DNA from: Bacteroidales bacterium UBA1064
GTDB taxonomy: Bacteria; Bacteroidota; Bacteroidia; Bacteroidales; Tenuifilaceae
Assembly: GCA_002316235.1 (NCBI GenBank)
Contig: DCDD01000081.1
Location: forward strand, 1 to 12,326
Direction of reading: 5' to 3'
DNA: 12,326 nucleotides
Part shown: positions 1 through 6,945 of the stretch, piece after piece
Position numbering within the stretch: the stretch's first letter is position 1
Layout: every line of letters begins with the position of its first letter
Position numbers and translations under genes: made by a program
The notes under the pieces: generated by a model
Databases searched by the model: none
Told to the model about the DNA's origin: nothing
Seen by the model: only the letters and a program-made list of their open reading frames with translations

Positions 1-213
1 AACCACGTACTTTTCCGGATCAGCCTGCTCGCTGGTAAACTTCCATTTAAGGGCAGTTGGGAAACCGGCACCTCCCCTTCCTTTAAGCCCTGATTCAAGT
101 AGCTGGTTGATAATCTCGTCGTTGGAATGCTGGTATGCCGATTTCAACACCTCCTTAAAGTTGCAATCCTGATCAAATATCAGGTCAACACGTCGCAAAA
201 AATTACTGGCCAT
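1..213 (-). CDS. nuoF: NuoF/HydB-like NADH-binding flavoprotein subunit, N-terminal part (cut by window edge)
   Basis: This is the 5' end of a gene that continues past base 1; 71 codons are visible and open. The start ATG is at 213-211, preceded by a strong AGGAG ribosome site that overlaps the stop of the upstream gene (14 bases between stop and start). Residues 42-57 read GLKGRGGAGFPTALKW, the glycine-rich FMN/NADH loop of the NuoF/51-kDa family; Ala54 replaces the usual Gly. The protein starts only about 44 residues before this loop, so it lacks the N-terminal thioredoxin-like 2Fe-2S domain that many HydB proteins carry. The family oxidises or reduces NAD(H) through FMN and passes electrons to Fe-S clusters. 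Pairing with a NuoE-like gene fits either a bifurcating [FeFe] hydrogenase (HydB) or complex I. The rest of the gene and its downstream partner would decide; neither is visible. Confidence 0.9.
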   Translation of the reverse strand, partial: MASNFLRRVDLIFDQDCNFKEVLKSAYQHSNDEIINQLLESGLKGRGGAGFPTALKWKFTSEQADPEKYVV

Positions 214-227
214 GATTATAGTCTCCT

Positions 228-692
228 CTACTTTTTCATGTAATCATTAATGATTTCTCTAACTTTTTCGGGCGTTAGCTCGGTGTAAGCCTCCTCGTTA
301 ACAAGCATGGCCGGGCCCTTATGGCACCAGCCCAGGCAGTTGGTTTCAAGCAGCGAAAACTTACGGTTTTGCGTAGTTTCACCTACCTTTATCTTCAAAA
401 TATCCTCCAACTCCTGTAAAATTGGGTTTTTACCCTTCATGGCGCATGAAATTGTCTTGCAAACCCTAATTACATACTTTCCCCGAGGCTGGGTGTCGAG
501 AAAGCTGTAGAAGGTGGCTGTTCCATAAACTTTAGCAGCCGAAATGTCCAGTTCCCTAGCAATTTCGGTCATCGCCTCGCTAGAAATGTACCGTTCATGC
601 TGCACCACACCCTGTAATATGGGTATTAAGCTCTCCCTTGATCGCCCATGCTTGTCAGCAAGCTTTTTAACTAACTCAACGGTTTCCGTCAT
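228..692 (-). CDS. nuoE: NuoE/HydC-like 2Fe-2S subunit (thioredoxin-like ferredoxin)
   Basis: The protein has 154 residues, the usual length for the NuoE/24-kDa family. Residues 1-65 form the helical N-terminal part (containing the family-like VYGTATFYSFL at 55-65), and the thioredoxin-like 2Fe-2S domain follows. The four cluster ligands are visible as Cys78, Cys83, Cys119 and Cys123 (C-x4-C-x35-C-x3-C), the last two in NCLGWCHKGPAML. It relays electrons next to the NuoF-type flavoprotein encoded 14 bases downstream, and the two are clearly an operon. Many Bacteroidales complex I operons lack nuoEFG, so I infer that this pair more likely belongs to an NAD-dependent hydrogenase or related bifurcating complex; the window does not show the catalytic subunit. 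Two tandem Rex-type operators lie 25-60 bases upstream of the ATG, which suggests control by the NADH/NAD ratio. Confidence 0.93.
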   Translation of the reverse strand: MTETVELVKKLADKHGRSRESLIPILQGVVQHERYISSEAMTEIARELDISAAKVYGTATFYSFLDTQPRGKYVIRVCKTISCAMKGKNPILQELEDILKIKVGETTQNRKFSLLETNCLGWCHKGPAMLVNEEAYTELTPEKVREIINDYMKK

Positions 693-716
693 AATCCAAA
701 AATTTAATAGTTTTTA

Positions 717-751
717 TTGTTATAACGATAACATTGTTAAAATAATAACAC
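717..751 (-). promoter_or_regulatory. Two tandem Rex-type operator sites upstream of nuoE
   Basis: Two inverted repeats of identical form lie side by side: TGTTA-TAACGA-TAACA (718-733) and TGTTA-AAATAA-TAACA (735-750). With flanking bases they match TTGTTAAnnnnTTAACAA, a known Rex operator pattern, at most positions. Their centres are 17 bp apart and about 33 and 50 bp upstream of the nuoE ATG, where they would cover the expected promoter. Rex is a repressor released from DNA by NADH and is known to control hydrogenase and NADH-oxidising genes in several phyla. The fit between site and regulated function is what makes this call; the regulator itself is not in the window. Confidence 0.6.
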
Positions 752-783
752 TAAATTTCATTCACACAGTAACATTTGACTTG

Positions 784-806
784 CCTAAATATAAAAACTA
801 TTTAGG
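784..806. repeat. Perfect 8-bp inverted repeat, 7-nt spacer
   Basis: CCTAAATA (784-791) and TATTTAGG (799-806) are perfect inverted copies around a 7-base AT spacer. No T-run follows on either strand, so it is not an intrinsic terminator. It sits 33 bp beyond the Rex-type pair and could be a further operator for the nuoE promoter, or chance in AT-rich DNA. Confidence 0.4.
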
Positions 807-1396
807 TTCCAAAAAACTGATTTTTGTCATAAATATAACCATGATGGATAAAAATTTCAGGTTAATGATTGGTGCTCTACCATAACTTTTAATGGAATTT
901 TGAGAGATAATAAACCCGGACAAAGGTTATAACCGTTGCGATCTATTACTGCCCTACACGAAATACTATCTATATGAATTACTGACTAAAGCTTTATGCG
1001 AGTATGCCTAACCTTTTCAACACCCTAGCACATAGCCTCTATATTCTGTTTCAACAATTTTAAAAATAATCATGCAGATAATTTATTCAATATTAAATAC
1101 TTATATATTTTTAGATTAAATAAATGGGAACGTGATACTTAATAATTGTCGGATAACAAAACTATCCTTATGCCTAAAAAATACTTTAATCAATGGTGCT
1201 CAATAATAATACTTTGTTAAAAATATTATACTTTTGTTGAATAACATAGGCGTACTTAAACATGGCTAACTTTATATATCCTTTAACCGCTTCAATTTCT
1301 TATGGAAAGCCTGATTGGGATGAAGTTTTATGCCCCGGGTAGAGTTCTTGAAAGTTAACTTGAAGACAAATCTATGAGAAGCTGATGAATTTAATA

Positions 1397-1404
1397 TAAT
1401 TTTG
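1397..1404 (+). promoter_or_regulatory. Candidate -7 box for the S9 peptidase
   Basis: TAATTTTG matches the Bacteroidota -7 consensus TAnnTTTG exactly. Twenty bases upstream is TATG (1373-1376), one base off the -33 TTTG. It would give a leader of about 100 nt before the GTG start. About one such box is expected by chance in a region this AT-rich. Confidence 0.35.
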
Positions 1405-1514
1405 GGCTAGTATAAAGGTAGTCATTTTAATATCCTATTAACACTACAATGTATTCAGGTAGTTTGATGCCAATACGATTACATTCAAATATGTTCAACT
1501 AAATTATTGTATCC

Positions 1515-3626
1515 GTGGAAAAAAAATTAATCATACTTGCAGTAACAATACCCATGCTGTTTTACGCTTGTCAAAAAAATCGGATTCAGTATCCCGAAAC
1601 CAAAAGGGTTGATGTAGTAGACAACTACTTTGGAACTAAGGTTCCCGATCCCTACCGCTGGTTGGAAGATGAAAATTCGCCTGAGGTAGCCGAGTGGGTT
1701 TCGAAGCAGAACGAGCTAACCTCATCGTATCTTGCTAAAATTCCATTCCGTGAGAAGATTCGGGAAAGGCTAACCGGCATCTGGAATTATACCACCATGG
1801 GGGTTCCCTTTAAGGAAGGGGGGCAATACTTCTTTTTCAAGAAGGATGGACGACAGAACCAGAGTGTGCTCTACGTTATGGAAACTCTAAACTCTGAACC
1901 AAGAGTTCTACTTGACCCCAATACCTTTAGTGCGGATGGTACCATAGCCCTTTCGGAAGTAAGCCCATCGCGTGATGGTAAATACCTGGCCTATGCAGTG
2001 AACGACGGAGGTTCTGACTGGCAAAAGATTAAAGTGATTGCGTTACCTGAAGGAAAAGAGCTGAAAGACGAAATTTCCTGGGTTAAGTTCTCGTCAATTG
2101 CGTGGTATGCCAACGGTTTTTACTACAGCCGTTACGACGAGCCTAAAAAAGGTGAAGCGCTCTCAACCCTTAACCAGTACCATAAAGTTTACTACCACAC
2201 CATGGGGACCGATTCAAATGAAGACAAGCTGATTTTTGCAAACAGTCAGCATCCCCTAAGGAACTATAGCGCCCAAACTACCGAGAACGAAAAATACCTG
2301 ATTATCTACGAAACTGAATCGACCTACGGTAACTCCATCTACATTAAAAACCTCACCGACAAGCGCGGGGAATTCTCTCAACTCACAACTGGTTTCGAGT
2401 ATGAGTACAGCGTGTTGGAAAATGTTGACGACAACCTTTACGTTCTAACCAACTACAAAGCTCCAAAATACAAGCTTATTAAAATCAACATTAACAGCAT
2501 GGATGTTGGAAACTGGAAAGACATCCTGCCTGAACGTAAGGATGTGCTTACCTCCTGCCAGCTAGTGGGTGGCAAAATTATCGCTAACTACGTGGTAGAT
2601 GCCAAGAGCAAGGCCGAGGTTTACACCCTCAGTGGTGAAAAAACCGATGAAATTCACCTACCAACCATCGGAACAATTTCCGGTTTCAGCGGCTCCTATA
2701 GCGACACGTTGGCCTTCTACAGCTTCTCCTCGTTTACTGTTCCTCCGGCTGTTTACAAGTTCAACGTTGCCAAAAATGAATCAACCGAATTTTTCAAGCC
2801 CGATATCAAATTCAACTTTGATGATTACGAAACCAAGCAGGTTTTCTACACCAGCAAGGACGGTACAATTGTGCCCATGTTCATTGTTCACAAAAAAGGA
2901 ATCAAACTTGACGGTAGCAACCCAACCCTTTTATATGGCTATGGAGGTTTCAACATTAGCATGATGCCGGGTTTTAGCACATCGAGATTGTTCTGGCTCG
3001 AAAATGGCGGTGTTTTTGCCCTAGCGAATATTCGTGGCGGGGGTGAATATGGTGAAAACTGGTACCGTGCCGGAACAAAACTCAACAAGCAAAATGTGTT
3101 TGACGACTTTATAGCAGCTGCTGAATACCTTATTAAGGAAAAGTATACCTCACCCAAAAAGCTGGTCATACAGGGTGGGTCAAATGGTGGCCTCCTGATA
3201 GGAGCGGTTATTAACCAGCGTCCCGATTTATTTAAAGTAGCCATCCCGGAAGTTGGAGTGATGGATATGCTGCGTTTTCACAAATTTACCATAGGCTGGG
3301 CATGGGTTAACGACTATGGATCAAGCGAGGATTCCATTCAGTTTCAGAATCTCTACAGCTACTCCCCGCTGCACAACATTAAACCAAACACAAAATACCC
3401 AGCCATATTGGTAACAACGGCCGACCATGACGACAGGGTAGTTCCAGCGCACTCGTTCAAGTACATTGCCACCATGCAGGAAAAAAATCCCAACCCGCAG
3501 AATCCTGCACTTATCAGAATTCAAACCCGTGCAGGCCATGGTGCTGGAACACCAACATCCCTGATCATTGACGAGTACACCGACATTTACGCTTTTATAC
3601 TTTACAACCTGGGGCTATCCATCTAG
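1515..3626 (+). CDS. S9A prolyl oligopeptidase, exported, probable lipoprotein
   Basis: This 703-residue protein matches the usual length of prolyl oligopeptidases. These serine enzymes cut short peptides after proline. Residues 1-18 are a signal peptide (KK, then a hydrophobic stretch) ending at Cys19 in LFYAC, an imperfect lipobox, so it is exported and possibly lipid-anchored in the periplasm. Residues from about 25 to 420 are the beta-propeller region, opening with the typical DPYRWLED stretch; the alpha/beta-hydrolase domain follows. The catalytic serine is Ser556 in GGSNGG, the aspartate is in HDDRVVP (Asp639/640), and the histidine is His675 in RAGHGAG, so the triad is intact. The start is GTG: the nearest upstream in-frame ATG (1491) is followed by a stop at 1500, and the next ATG inside (codon 14) would destroy the signal peptide. 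It is probably monocistronic. Confidence 0.95.
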   Translation: MEKKLIILAVTIPMLFYACQKNRIQYPETKRVDVVDNYFGTKVPDPYRWLEDENSPEVAEWVSKQNELTSSYLAKIPFREKIRERLTGIWNYTTMGVPFKEGGQYFFFKKDGRQNQSVLYVMETLNSEPRVLLDPNTFSADGTIALSEVSPSRDGKYLAYAVNDGGSDWQKIKVIALPEGKELKDEISWVKFSSIAWYANGFYYSRYDEPKKGEALSTLNQYHKVYYHTMGTDSNEDKLIFANSQHPLRNYSAQTTENEKYLIIYETESTYGNSIYIKNLTDKRGEFSQLTTGFEYEYSVLENVDDNLYVLTNYKAPKYKLIKININSMDVGNWKDILPERKDVLTSCQLVGGKIIANYVVDAKSKAEVYTLSGEKTDEIHLPTIGTISGFSGSYSDTLAFYSFSSFTVPPAVYKFNVAKNESTEFFKPDIKFNFDDYETKQVFYTSKDGTIVPMFIVHKKGIKLDGSNPTLLYGYGGFNISMMPGFSTSRLFWLENGGVFALANIRGGGEYGENWYRAGTKLNKQNVFDDFIAAAEYLIKEKYTSPKKLVIQGGSNGGLLIGAVINQRPDLFKVAIPEVGVMDMLRFHKFTIGWAWVNDYGSSEDSIQFQNLYSYSPLHNIKPNTKYPAILVTTADHDDRVVPAHSFKYIATMQEKNPNPQNPALIRIQTRAGHGAGTPTSLIIDEYTDIYAFILYNLGLSI

Positions 3627-3655
3627 CTCTTTTATGAATGAATACTTTTTTAACC

Positions 3656-3685
3656 ATGGGGGTTGAGCAACAGCTTATCCCCCAT
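3656..3685 (+). terminator. Strong hairpin after the S9 peptidase gene, possible terminator without T-run
   Basis: ATGGGGG (3656-3662) pairs with CCCCCAT (3679-3685), and the inner bases also pair (TGAGC with GCTTA, including one G-T) around an AACA loop. This gives a stem of about 12 pairs with one T-T mismatch. It begins 30 bases after the peptidase stop. No T tract follows, so it may act as an mRNA 3'-end stabiliser or a weak terminator. Confidence 0.45.
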
Positions 3686-3800
3686 TCATATTGCTGTACA
3701 ACAACGGTAAATTCCGAAACATAGTGACAATTATTGATGACGAATTGCTGAACAGAATATGCTAACTTAGCCAAGTAGTTATAAATAAGCAAGTAGGAAT

Positions 3801-4430
3801 ATGCAATACCTTGTAATAGAAGGGAATATTGGTGCAGGGAAAACTACCCTGGCCACCATGTTGGCAAACGATTTAAATGCCAATCTCATTACAGAGCAAT
3901 TTGCCGATAACCCATTTTTACCTAAATTTTACGAAAATCCTGAAAGGTATAGCTTTGCTCTGGAGCTATCGTTTCTGGCCGAACGCTACAGGCAGCTGAA
4001 TGCCGAGCTACGAATGGGTTCATTATTCCATAGTCTTACCATTGCTGACTACTACTTTATGAAGTCGCTCATTTTTGCCCAGAACACCCTTTCGGGTGAT
4101 GAACTTCAACTCTACAAGCAAATTTTCCAAATCATATACAACACCCTTCCCAAGCCAAATCTTTACGTTTACCTGCATCTTCCCGTTCAGATGCTACTAC
4201 GAAATATAAAAAAGCGCGGCAGAGAGTATGAGCAATCCATTACCGGCGAGTACCTCGAAAGCATAGCACAGGGGTACTTCGATTTTTTCAAGCAGCACCC
4301 TGACTACACCTTTCTAATCATCGAAACCTCAAAGTTGGATTTTGTTGCAAATCAGCACGATTTTAATAAAATTAAAAGTGCAATTTTTGACAAAACCTAT
4401 CCAAATGGTGTTAACCGGCTTACATTTTAG
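3801..4430 (+). CDS. Deoxynucleoside kinase (dNK/deoxyguanosine-adenosine kinase family)
   Basis: This 209-residue P-loop kinase phosphorylates deoxynucleosides to monophosphates in cytosolic salvage of DNA precursors. The Walker A loop is at residues 8-15 (GNIGAGKT). Glu32 in EQFADNPFL is the likely substrate-side acid, and the lid with its arginines is KRGRE at 138-142. The segment where many dNKs have DR(S) reads ADYYF (Asp83), as I recall from Bacteroidota members of the family, so the exact substrate (dG, dA, dC) cannot be read from the sequence. The ATG start directly precedes the QYLVIEG strand leading to the P-loop, so no N-terminal extension is plausible. A weak -7-like box (TAACTTAG, 3763-3770) lies 30 bases upstream. 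It is followed by its own spacer and a separate promoter for the next gene. Confidence 0.92.
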   Translation: MQYLVIEGNIGAGKTTLATMLANDLNANLITEQFADNPFLPKFYENPERYSFALELSFLAERYRQLNAELRMGSLFHSLTIADYYFMKSLIFAQNTLSGDELQLYKQIFQIIYNTLPKPNLYVYLHLPVQMLLRNIKKRGREYEQSITGEYLESIAQGYFDFFKQHPDYTFLIIETSKLDFVANQHDFNKIKSAIFDKTYPNGVNRLTF

Positions 4431-4478
4431 GATAAATGTATTTTTAGGGCATATTTTTTATTTGTAAAAAAAAATTTC

Positions 4479-4486
4479 TAAGTTTG
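4479..4486 (+). promoter_or_regulatory. -7 promoter box for the OmpA/TPR lipoprotein
   Basis: TAAGTTTG is an exact TAnnTTTG box, 54 bases upstream of the ATG and just after the kinase stop, predicting a leader of roughly 45-50 nt. The only TTTG nearby upstream (4461-4464) is 14 bases away, shorter than the usual -33/-7 distance. Confidence 0.5.
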
Positions 4487-4540
4487 TAGATGATTTACTG
4501 AAAAAATCGATGTTATTAACTATTAACCAAATTTGATACA

Positions 4541-6244
4541 ATGATGAAAGGATTAAAATTTGCAATCGTAGCACTGGCAGGAGTTGTTCTGGCAGGATGC
4601 GGCGGTGCCGAAAAGATGAAAGAATTACCCCAGGGCACCAGCTTTAAGGTTACCCCAAACCCACTTGAGGTTCACGCCAACAAGGTAAAGGCCACTATTG
4701 AGGGTACAGTTCCCGCAAAGTATTTCAACAAAAAAGCCACACTGGAAATTACCCCTGTACTAGTTTATAACGGTGGTGAGCTGGCTCTTCCTTCCAAAAT
4801 TCTTCAGGGGGAAGATGTGCAGGCCAACAACCAGGTAATTAACTACGAAGCAGGCGGTTCATGGAAGCATGATGTTGAATTTGACTACAAGGACGAAATG
4901 TTTCGTGCCGAAATGGAGCTGCGCTTTGTAATCACCTACAAGGACAAGCAGATTCCTTTTGATGCTCCTCAGAAAATTGGTATTGGAACCATGGCAACCT
5001 ACAAGCTGGTTGACCTAGACCCCAAGCCAGTTATGCTGAAGGATAAATTTGTAAGGGTTACCCCCGAGGAAAAAGAAGCTCAGATCAACTTCGTAATCCA
5101 AAAGTCGGATATTCGCAAATCCGAACTTACCAAGGATGAGGTTAAAATGCTAAACGATTTTCTACTCGATGCTGCCAAAACTAGCAACAAGCAGCTTAAA
5201 GAGATTAAAGTATCAGCCTATGCTTCGCCCGATGGACCAGAAACTCTTAACGATAAGCTTTCGAAGGAACGTGGGAAGAACACCGATTCATACCTCGCCG
5301 ATGTGTTCAAAAAGGGTAAGGTAACAAATCCCGCTACGGTAAGCGTTGAAACCACTTCTGAAGACTGGGAAGGGTTCCAGAAGCAAGTTCAGGCCTCGAA
5401 CATTGAAGATAAGGACTTAATTCTTCGAGTTCTTTCCATGTACTCCGATCCTGAGGTTCGCGAGAAAGAAATTAAAAATCTATCGAAGGTTTACAAGGTG
5501 CTGGCCGAAAAGGTACTCCCTGAACTTCGTCGTTCGAGAATGATTGCCAAGGTTGACAAGGTAGGCTACTCTGACGATACGTTAAAGTATATGGTTGAGA
5601 ACAATGCTTACGATTCACTTAATGTTGAGGAAATGCTTTACGCAGCAACCCTTGTAGATAACGTTGATAAAAAGATTGAGGTTTACATGAAGGCAGGCGA
5701 AAAGTTCAACTGCGCTCGCGGTTATAACAATGCTGCATACTACTATATCCTCAACAAGAACACTGCTGCTGCAAAGGCTGCCCTGGATAAAATTCCTGCC
5801 GATCAGAAAATTCCTGCCGTTACCAACAACCGTGGTTGCATTGCGCTGATGGAGGGAAACTATGAAGCTGCTGAAAAACTATTTGCTGATGCTGCCGACG
5901 CCGGTAACGAGGTTAAGTACAACCTTGGTATAATAGCCATTCTTAAAGGTCAGTATCCTGCTGCTGCTGAATACCTTGGCGGAACTGACTCGTTCAACCA
6001 GGGACTTGCCCTGCTTCTTAGCGGAAAGGTTGATGCAGCAAAGAATACTTTTGCAAAGGTTGAAACAGCTAAGGGTTATTATGGCCGTGCTATTGTAGGT
6101 GCCCGCATGCAGGAGGAAGCTACCACACTTGATAACCTACGCACCGCTATTGGCAAGGATGCCTCGTTGAAGGCTCGTGCAAAGGATGATGTTGAATTTC
6201 GTAACTTCTTCCAGAACGAAGCTTTCAAGGCTATTGCTGAATAG
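4541..6244 (+). CDS. Cell-envelope lipoprotein with OmpA-like domain and TPR repeats
   Basis: The 567-residue protein has a clear signal peptide and lipobox (VLAGC, Cys20), so it is anchored in the envelope. Residues 30-165 look like beta-rich domains without a motif I can name. Residues about 177-350 form an OmpA-like region: YASPDG at 227-232, then LNDKLSKERGKN, and a later DWEGF segment similar to one I know from Bacteroides OmpA-like proteins. The aspartate of the classic peptidoglycan-binding TD pair is replaced by SP, while the Arg in KERGK is kept, so diaminopimelate binding may be altered. Residues about 390-500 hold tetratricopeptide-like helices (YNNAAYYYILNKN, GNYEAAEKLF, KGQYPAAAEYL), suggesting a protein-binding scaffold. 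Two ATGs are adjacent; either could be used. An exact promoter box in front and a terminator behind make it a single-gene unit. The precise role is unknown. Confidence 0.85.
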   Translation: MMKGLKFAIVALAGVVLAGCGGAEKMKELPQGTSFKVTPNPLEVHANKVKATIEGTVPAKYFNKKATLEITPVLVYNGGELALPSKILQGEDVQANNQVINYEAGGSWKHDVEFDYKDEMFRAEMELRFVITYKDKQIPFDAPQKIGIGTMATYKLVDLDPKPVMLKDKFVRVTPEEKEAQINFVIQKSDIRKSELTKDEVKMLNDFLLDAAKTSNKQLKEIKVSAYASPDGPETLNDKLSKERGKNTDSYLADVFKKGKVTNPATVSVETTSEDWEGFQKQVQASNIEDKDLILRVLSMYSDPEVREKEIKNLSKVYKVLAEKVLPELRRSRMIAKVDKVGYSDDTLKYMVENNAYDSLNVEEMLYAATLVDNVDKKIEVYMKAGEKFNCARGYNNAAYYYILNKNTAAAKAALDKIPADQKIPAVTNNRGCIALMEGNYEAAEKLFADAADAGNEVKYNLGIIAILKGQYPAAAEYLGGTDSFNQGLALLLSGKVDAAKNTFAKVETAKGYYGRAIVGARMQEEATTLDNLRTAIGKDASLKARAKDDVEFRNFFQNEAFKAIAE

Positions 6245-6269
6245 CTGAACAGTAAAAAGTTTATAAAAG

Positions 6270-6293
6270 AACCTGCCGTTGGCAGGTTTTTTT
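6270..6293 (+). terminator. Intrinsic terminator of the OmpA/TPR lipoprotein gene
   Basis: AACCTGCC-GTT-GGCAGGTT forms an 8-bp stem with a 3-nt loop followed by seven T (6287-6293), 26 bases after the stop. On the opposite strand the hairpin is followed by TTCTTTTA, so it may also serve the converging RNA methyltransferase gene. Confidence 0.9.
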
Positions 6294-6327
6294 ATTGGTG
6301 CTACGGTTGTTGGTTTGCCGCTCTGCC

Positions 6328-6870
6328 TTAATGCTTCTTAAGCTTAGCGAAGAAGTCCCAAAGAACTATGGCAGCAGTTATAGAAATGTTGAACGAATGC
6401 TTGGTGCCAAACTGCGGTATCTCTACGCATTCATCTGAAAGGTCAACAATATCCTGCCCTACCCCACGAAGCTCATTGCCAAATACTAAAGCATATTTCA
6501 CTCCTGGCATGGGCATATAGTCAACTAAGTTGACAGAATGCTCGGTTTGCTCAAAAGAGATGATGCGGTATCCCTCCCCTCTCAACTTCTCAATAGCCAT
6601 TTCAGTTTTATCAAAATACTCCCATAAAACAGAATTTTCGGCTCCAAGAGCAGTACGATGAATTTCGGGATGTGGTGGTTTTCCGCATATTCCACAAAGG
6701 GCTACCCTCTCAACCATCAAGGCATCGGAAGTTCTAAAAACCGACCCAATATTATTTAGGCTCCTGACATTGTCCAGAACAACGACAATAGGAAACTTTT
6801 CAACCATTTTATACTCGTCAACAGTTTTCCTGTGAAGCTCTTCGTTGGAAAGTTTTCTGTTTTTAGCCAT
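6328..6870 (-). CDS. TrmH/SpoU-family RNA 2'-O-methyltransferase
   Basis: This protein of 180 residues is a compact SPOUT methyltransferase that uses S-adenosylmethionine to methylate a ribose in tRNA or rRNA. All three SpoU motifs are present: motif 1 NNIGSVFRTSD with the catalytic Arg46, motif 2 VFGNELRG (129-136), and motif 3 IPQFGTKHSFNISI (151-164), which forms the knotted cofactor site. There is no separate N-terminal RNA-binding domain; residues 1-25 are a short charged helix. I chose the ATG at 6870 rather than the TTG at 6888, because an exact minus-strand -7 box (TAATTTTG, 6893-6886) covers that TTG. The substrate nucleotide cannot be told from sequence. It is divergent from sucC and converges on the lipoprotein gene. 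Confidence 0.92.
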   Translation of the reverse strand: MAKNRKLSNEELHRKTVDEYKMVEKFPIVVVLDNVRSLNNIGSVFRTSDALMVERVALCGICGKPPHPEIHRTALGAENSVLWEYFDKTEMAIEKLRGEGYRIISFEQTEHSVNLVDYMPMPGVKYALVFGNELRGVGQDIVDLSDECVEIPQFGTKHSFNISITAAIVLWDFFAKLKKH

Positions 6871-6885
6871 AAGTTGAATTTTCGA

Positions 6886-6893
6886 CAAAATTA
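6886..6893 (-). promoter_or_regulatory. -7 promoter box for the RNA methyltransferase gene
   Basis: On the minus strand the bases read TAATTTTG, an exact match to TAnnTTTG, 16 bases upstream of the chosen ATG. This predicts a very short leader. A minus-strand TTG lies at 6920-6918, 24 bases upstream, longer than the usual spacing. Confidence 0.45.
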
Positions 6894-6945
6894 CTCAATC
6901 ATTTTTTTTATATTTAACAACTTAAATCAAAATAGAAAGCCGAGT

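Larger units (their letters stand above)
693..1514. other. 820-bp AT-rich intergenic region between divergent genes
   Basis: No convincing gene or RNA is visible here. It holds the Rex-type sites and the inverted repeat at its left end, and presumably the promoters for nuoE (minus) and the peptidase (plus). Exact plus-strand TAnnTTTG boxes occur at 1229-1236 and 1397-1404. A 26-codon ATG frame at 1262-1342 (starting MANFIYPLTA) follows the first box, but I have no homology or other support that it is translated. The gap is unusually long for this window and may hold a decayed gene or an unrecognised small RNA. Confidence 0.5.

Noticed and set aside
1149..1162. TTGT-N6-ACAA repeat as a third Rex site
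   Set aside because: Spacing is wrong: Rex sites need TTGT-N10-ACAA.
2599..2964. Long alternative frame inside the peptidase gene
   Set aside because: It lies inside a confidently identified S9 gene in another frame, with proline- and serine-rich sequence typical of a shadow frame.
6832..6945. N-terminal extension of sucC
   Set aside because: The extra residues do not resemble SucC proteins, overlap the divergent methyltransferase gene, and the family N-terminus MNLHEYQ begins at 6946.
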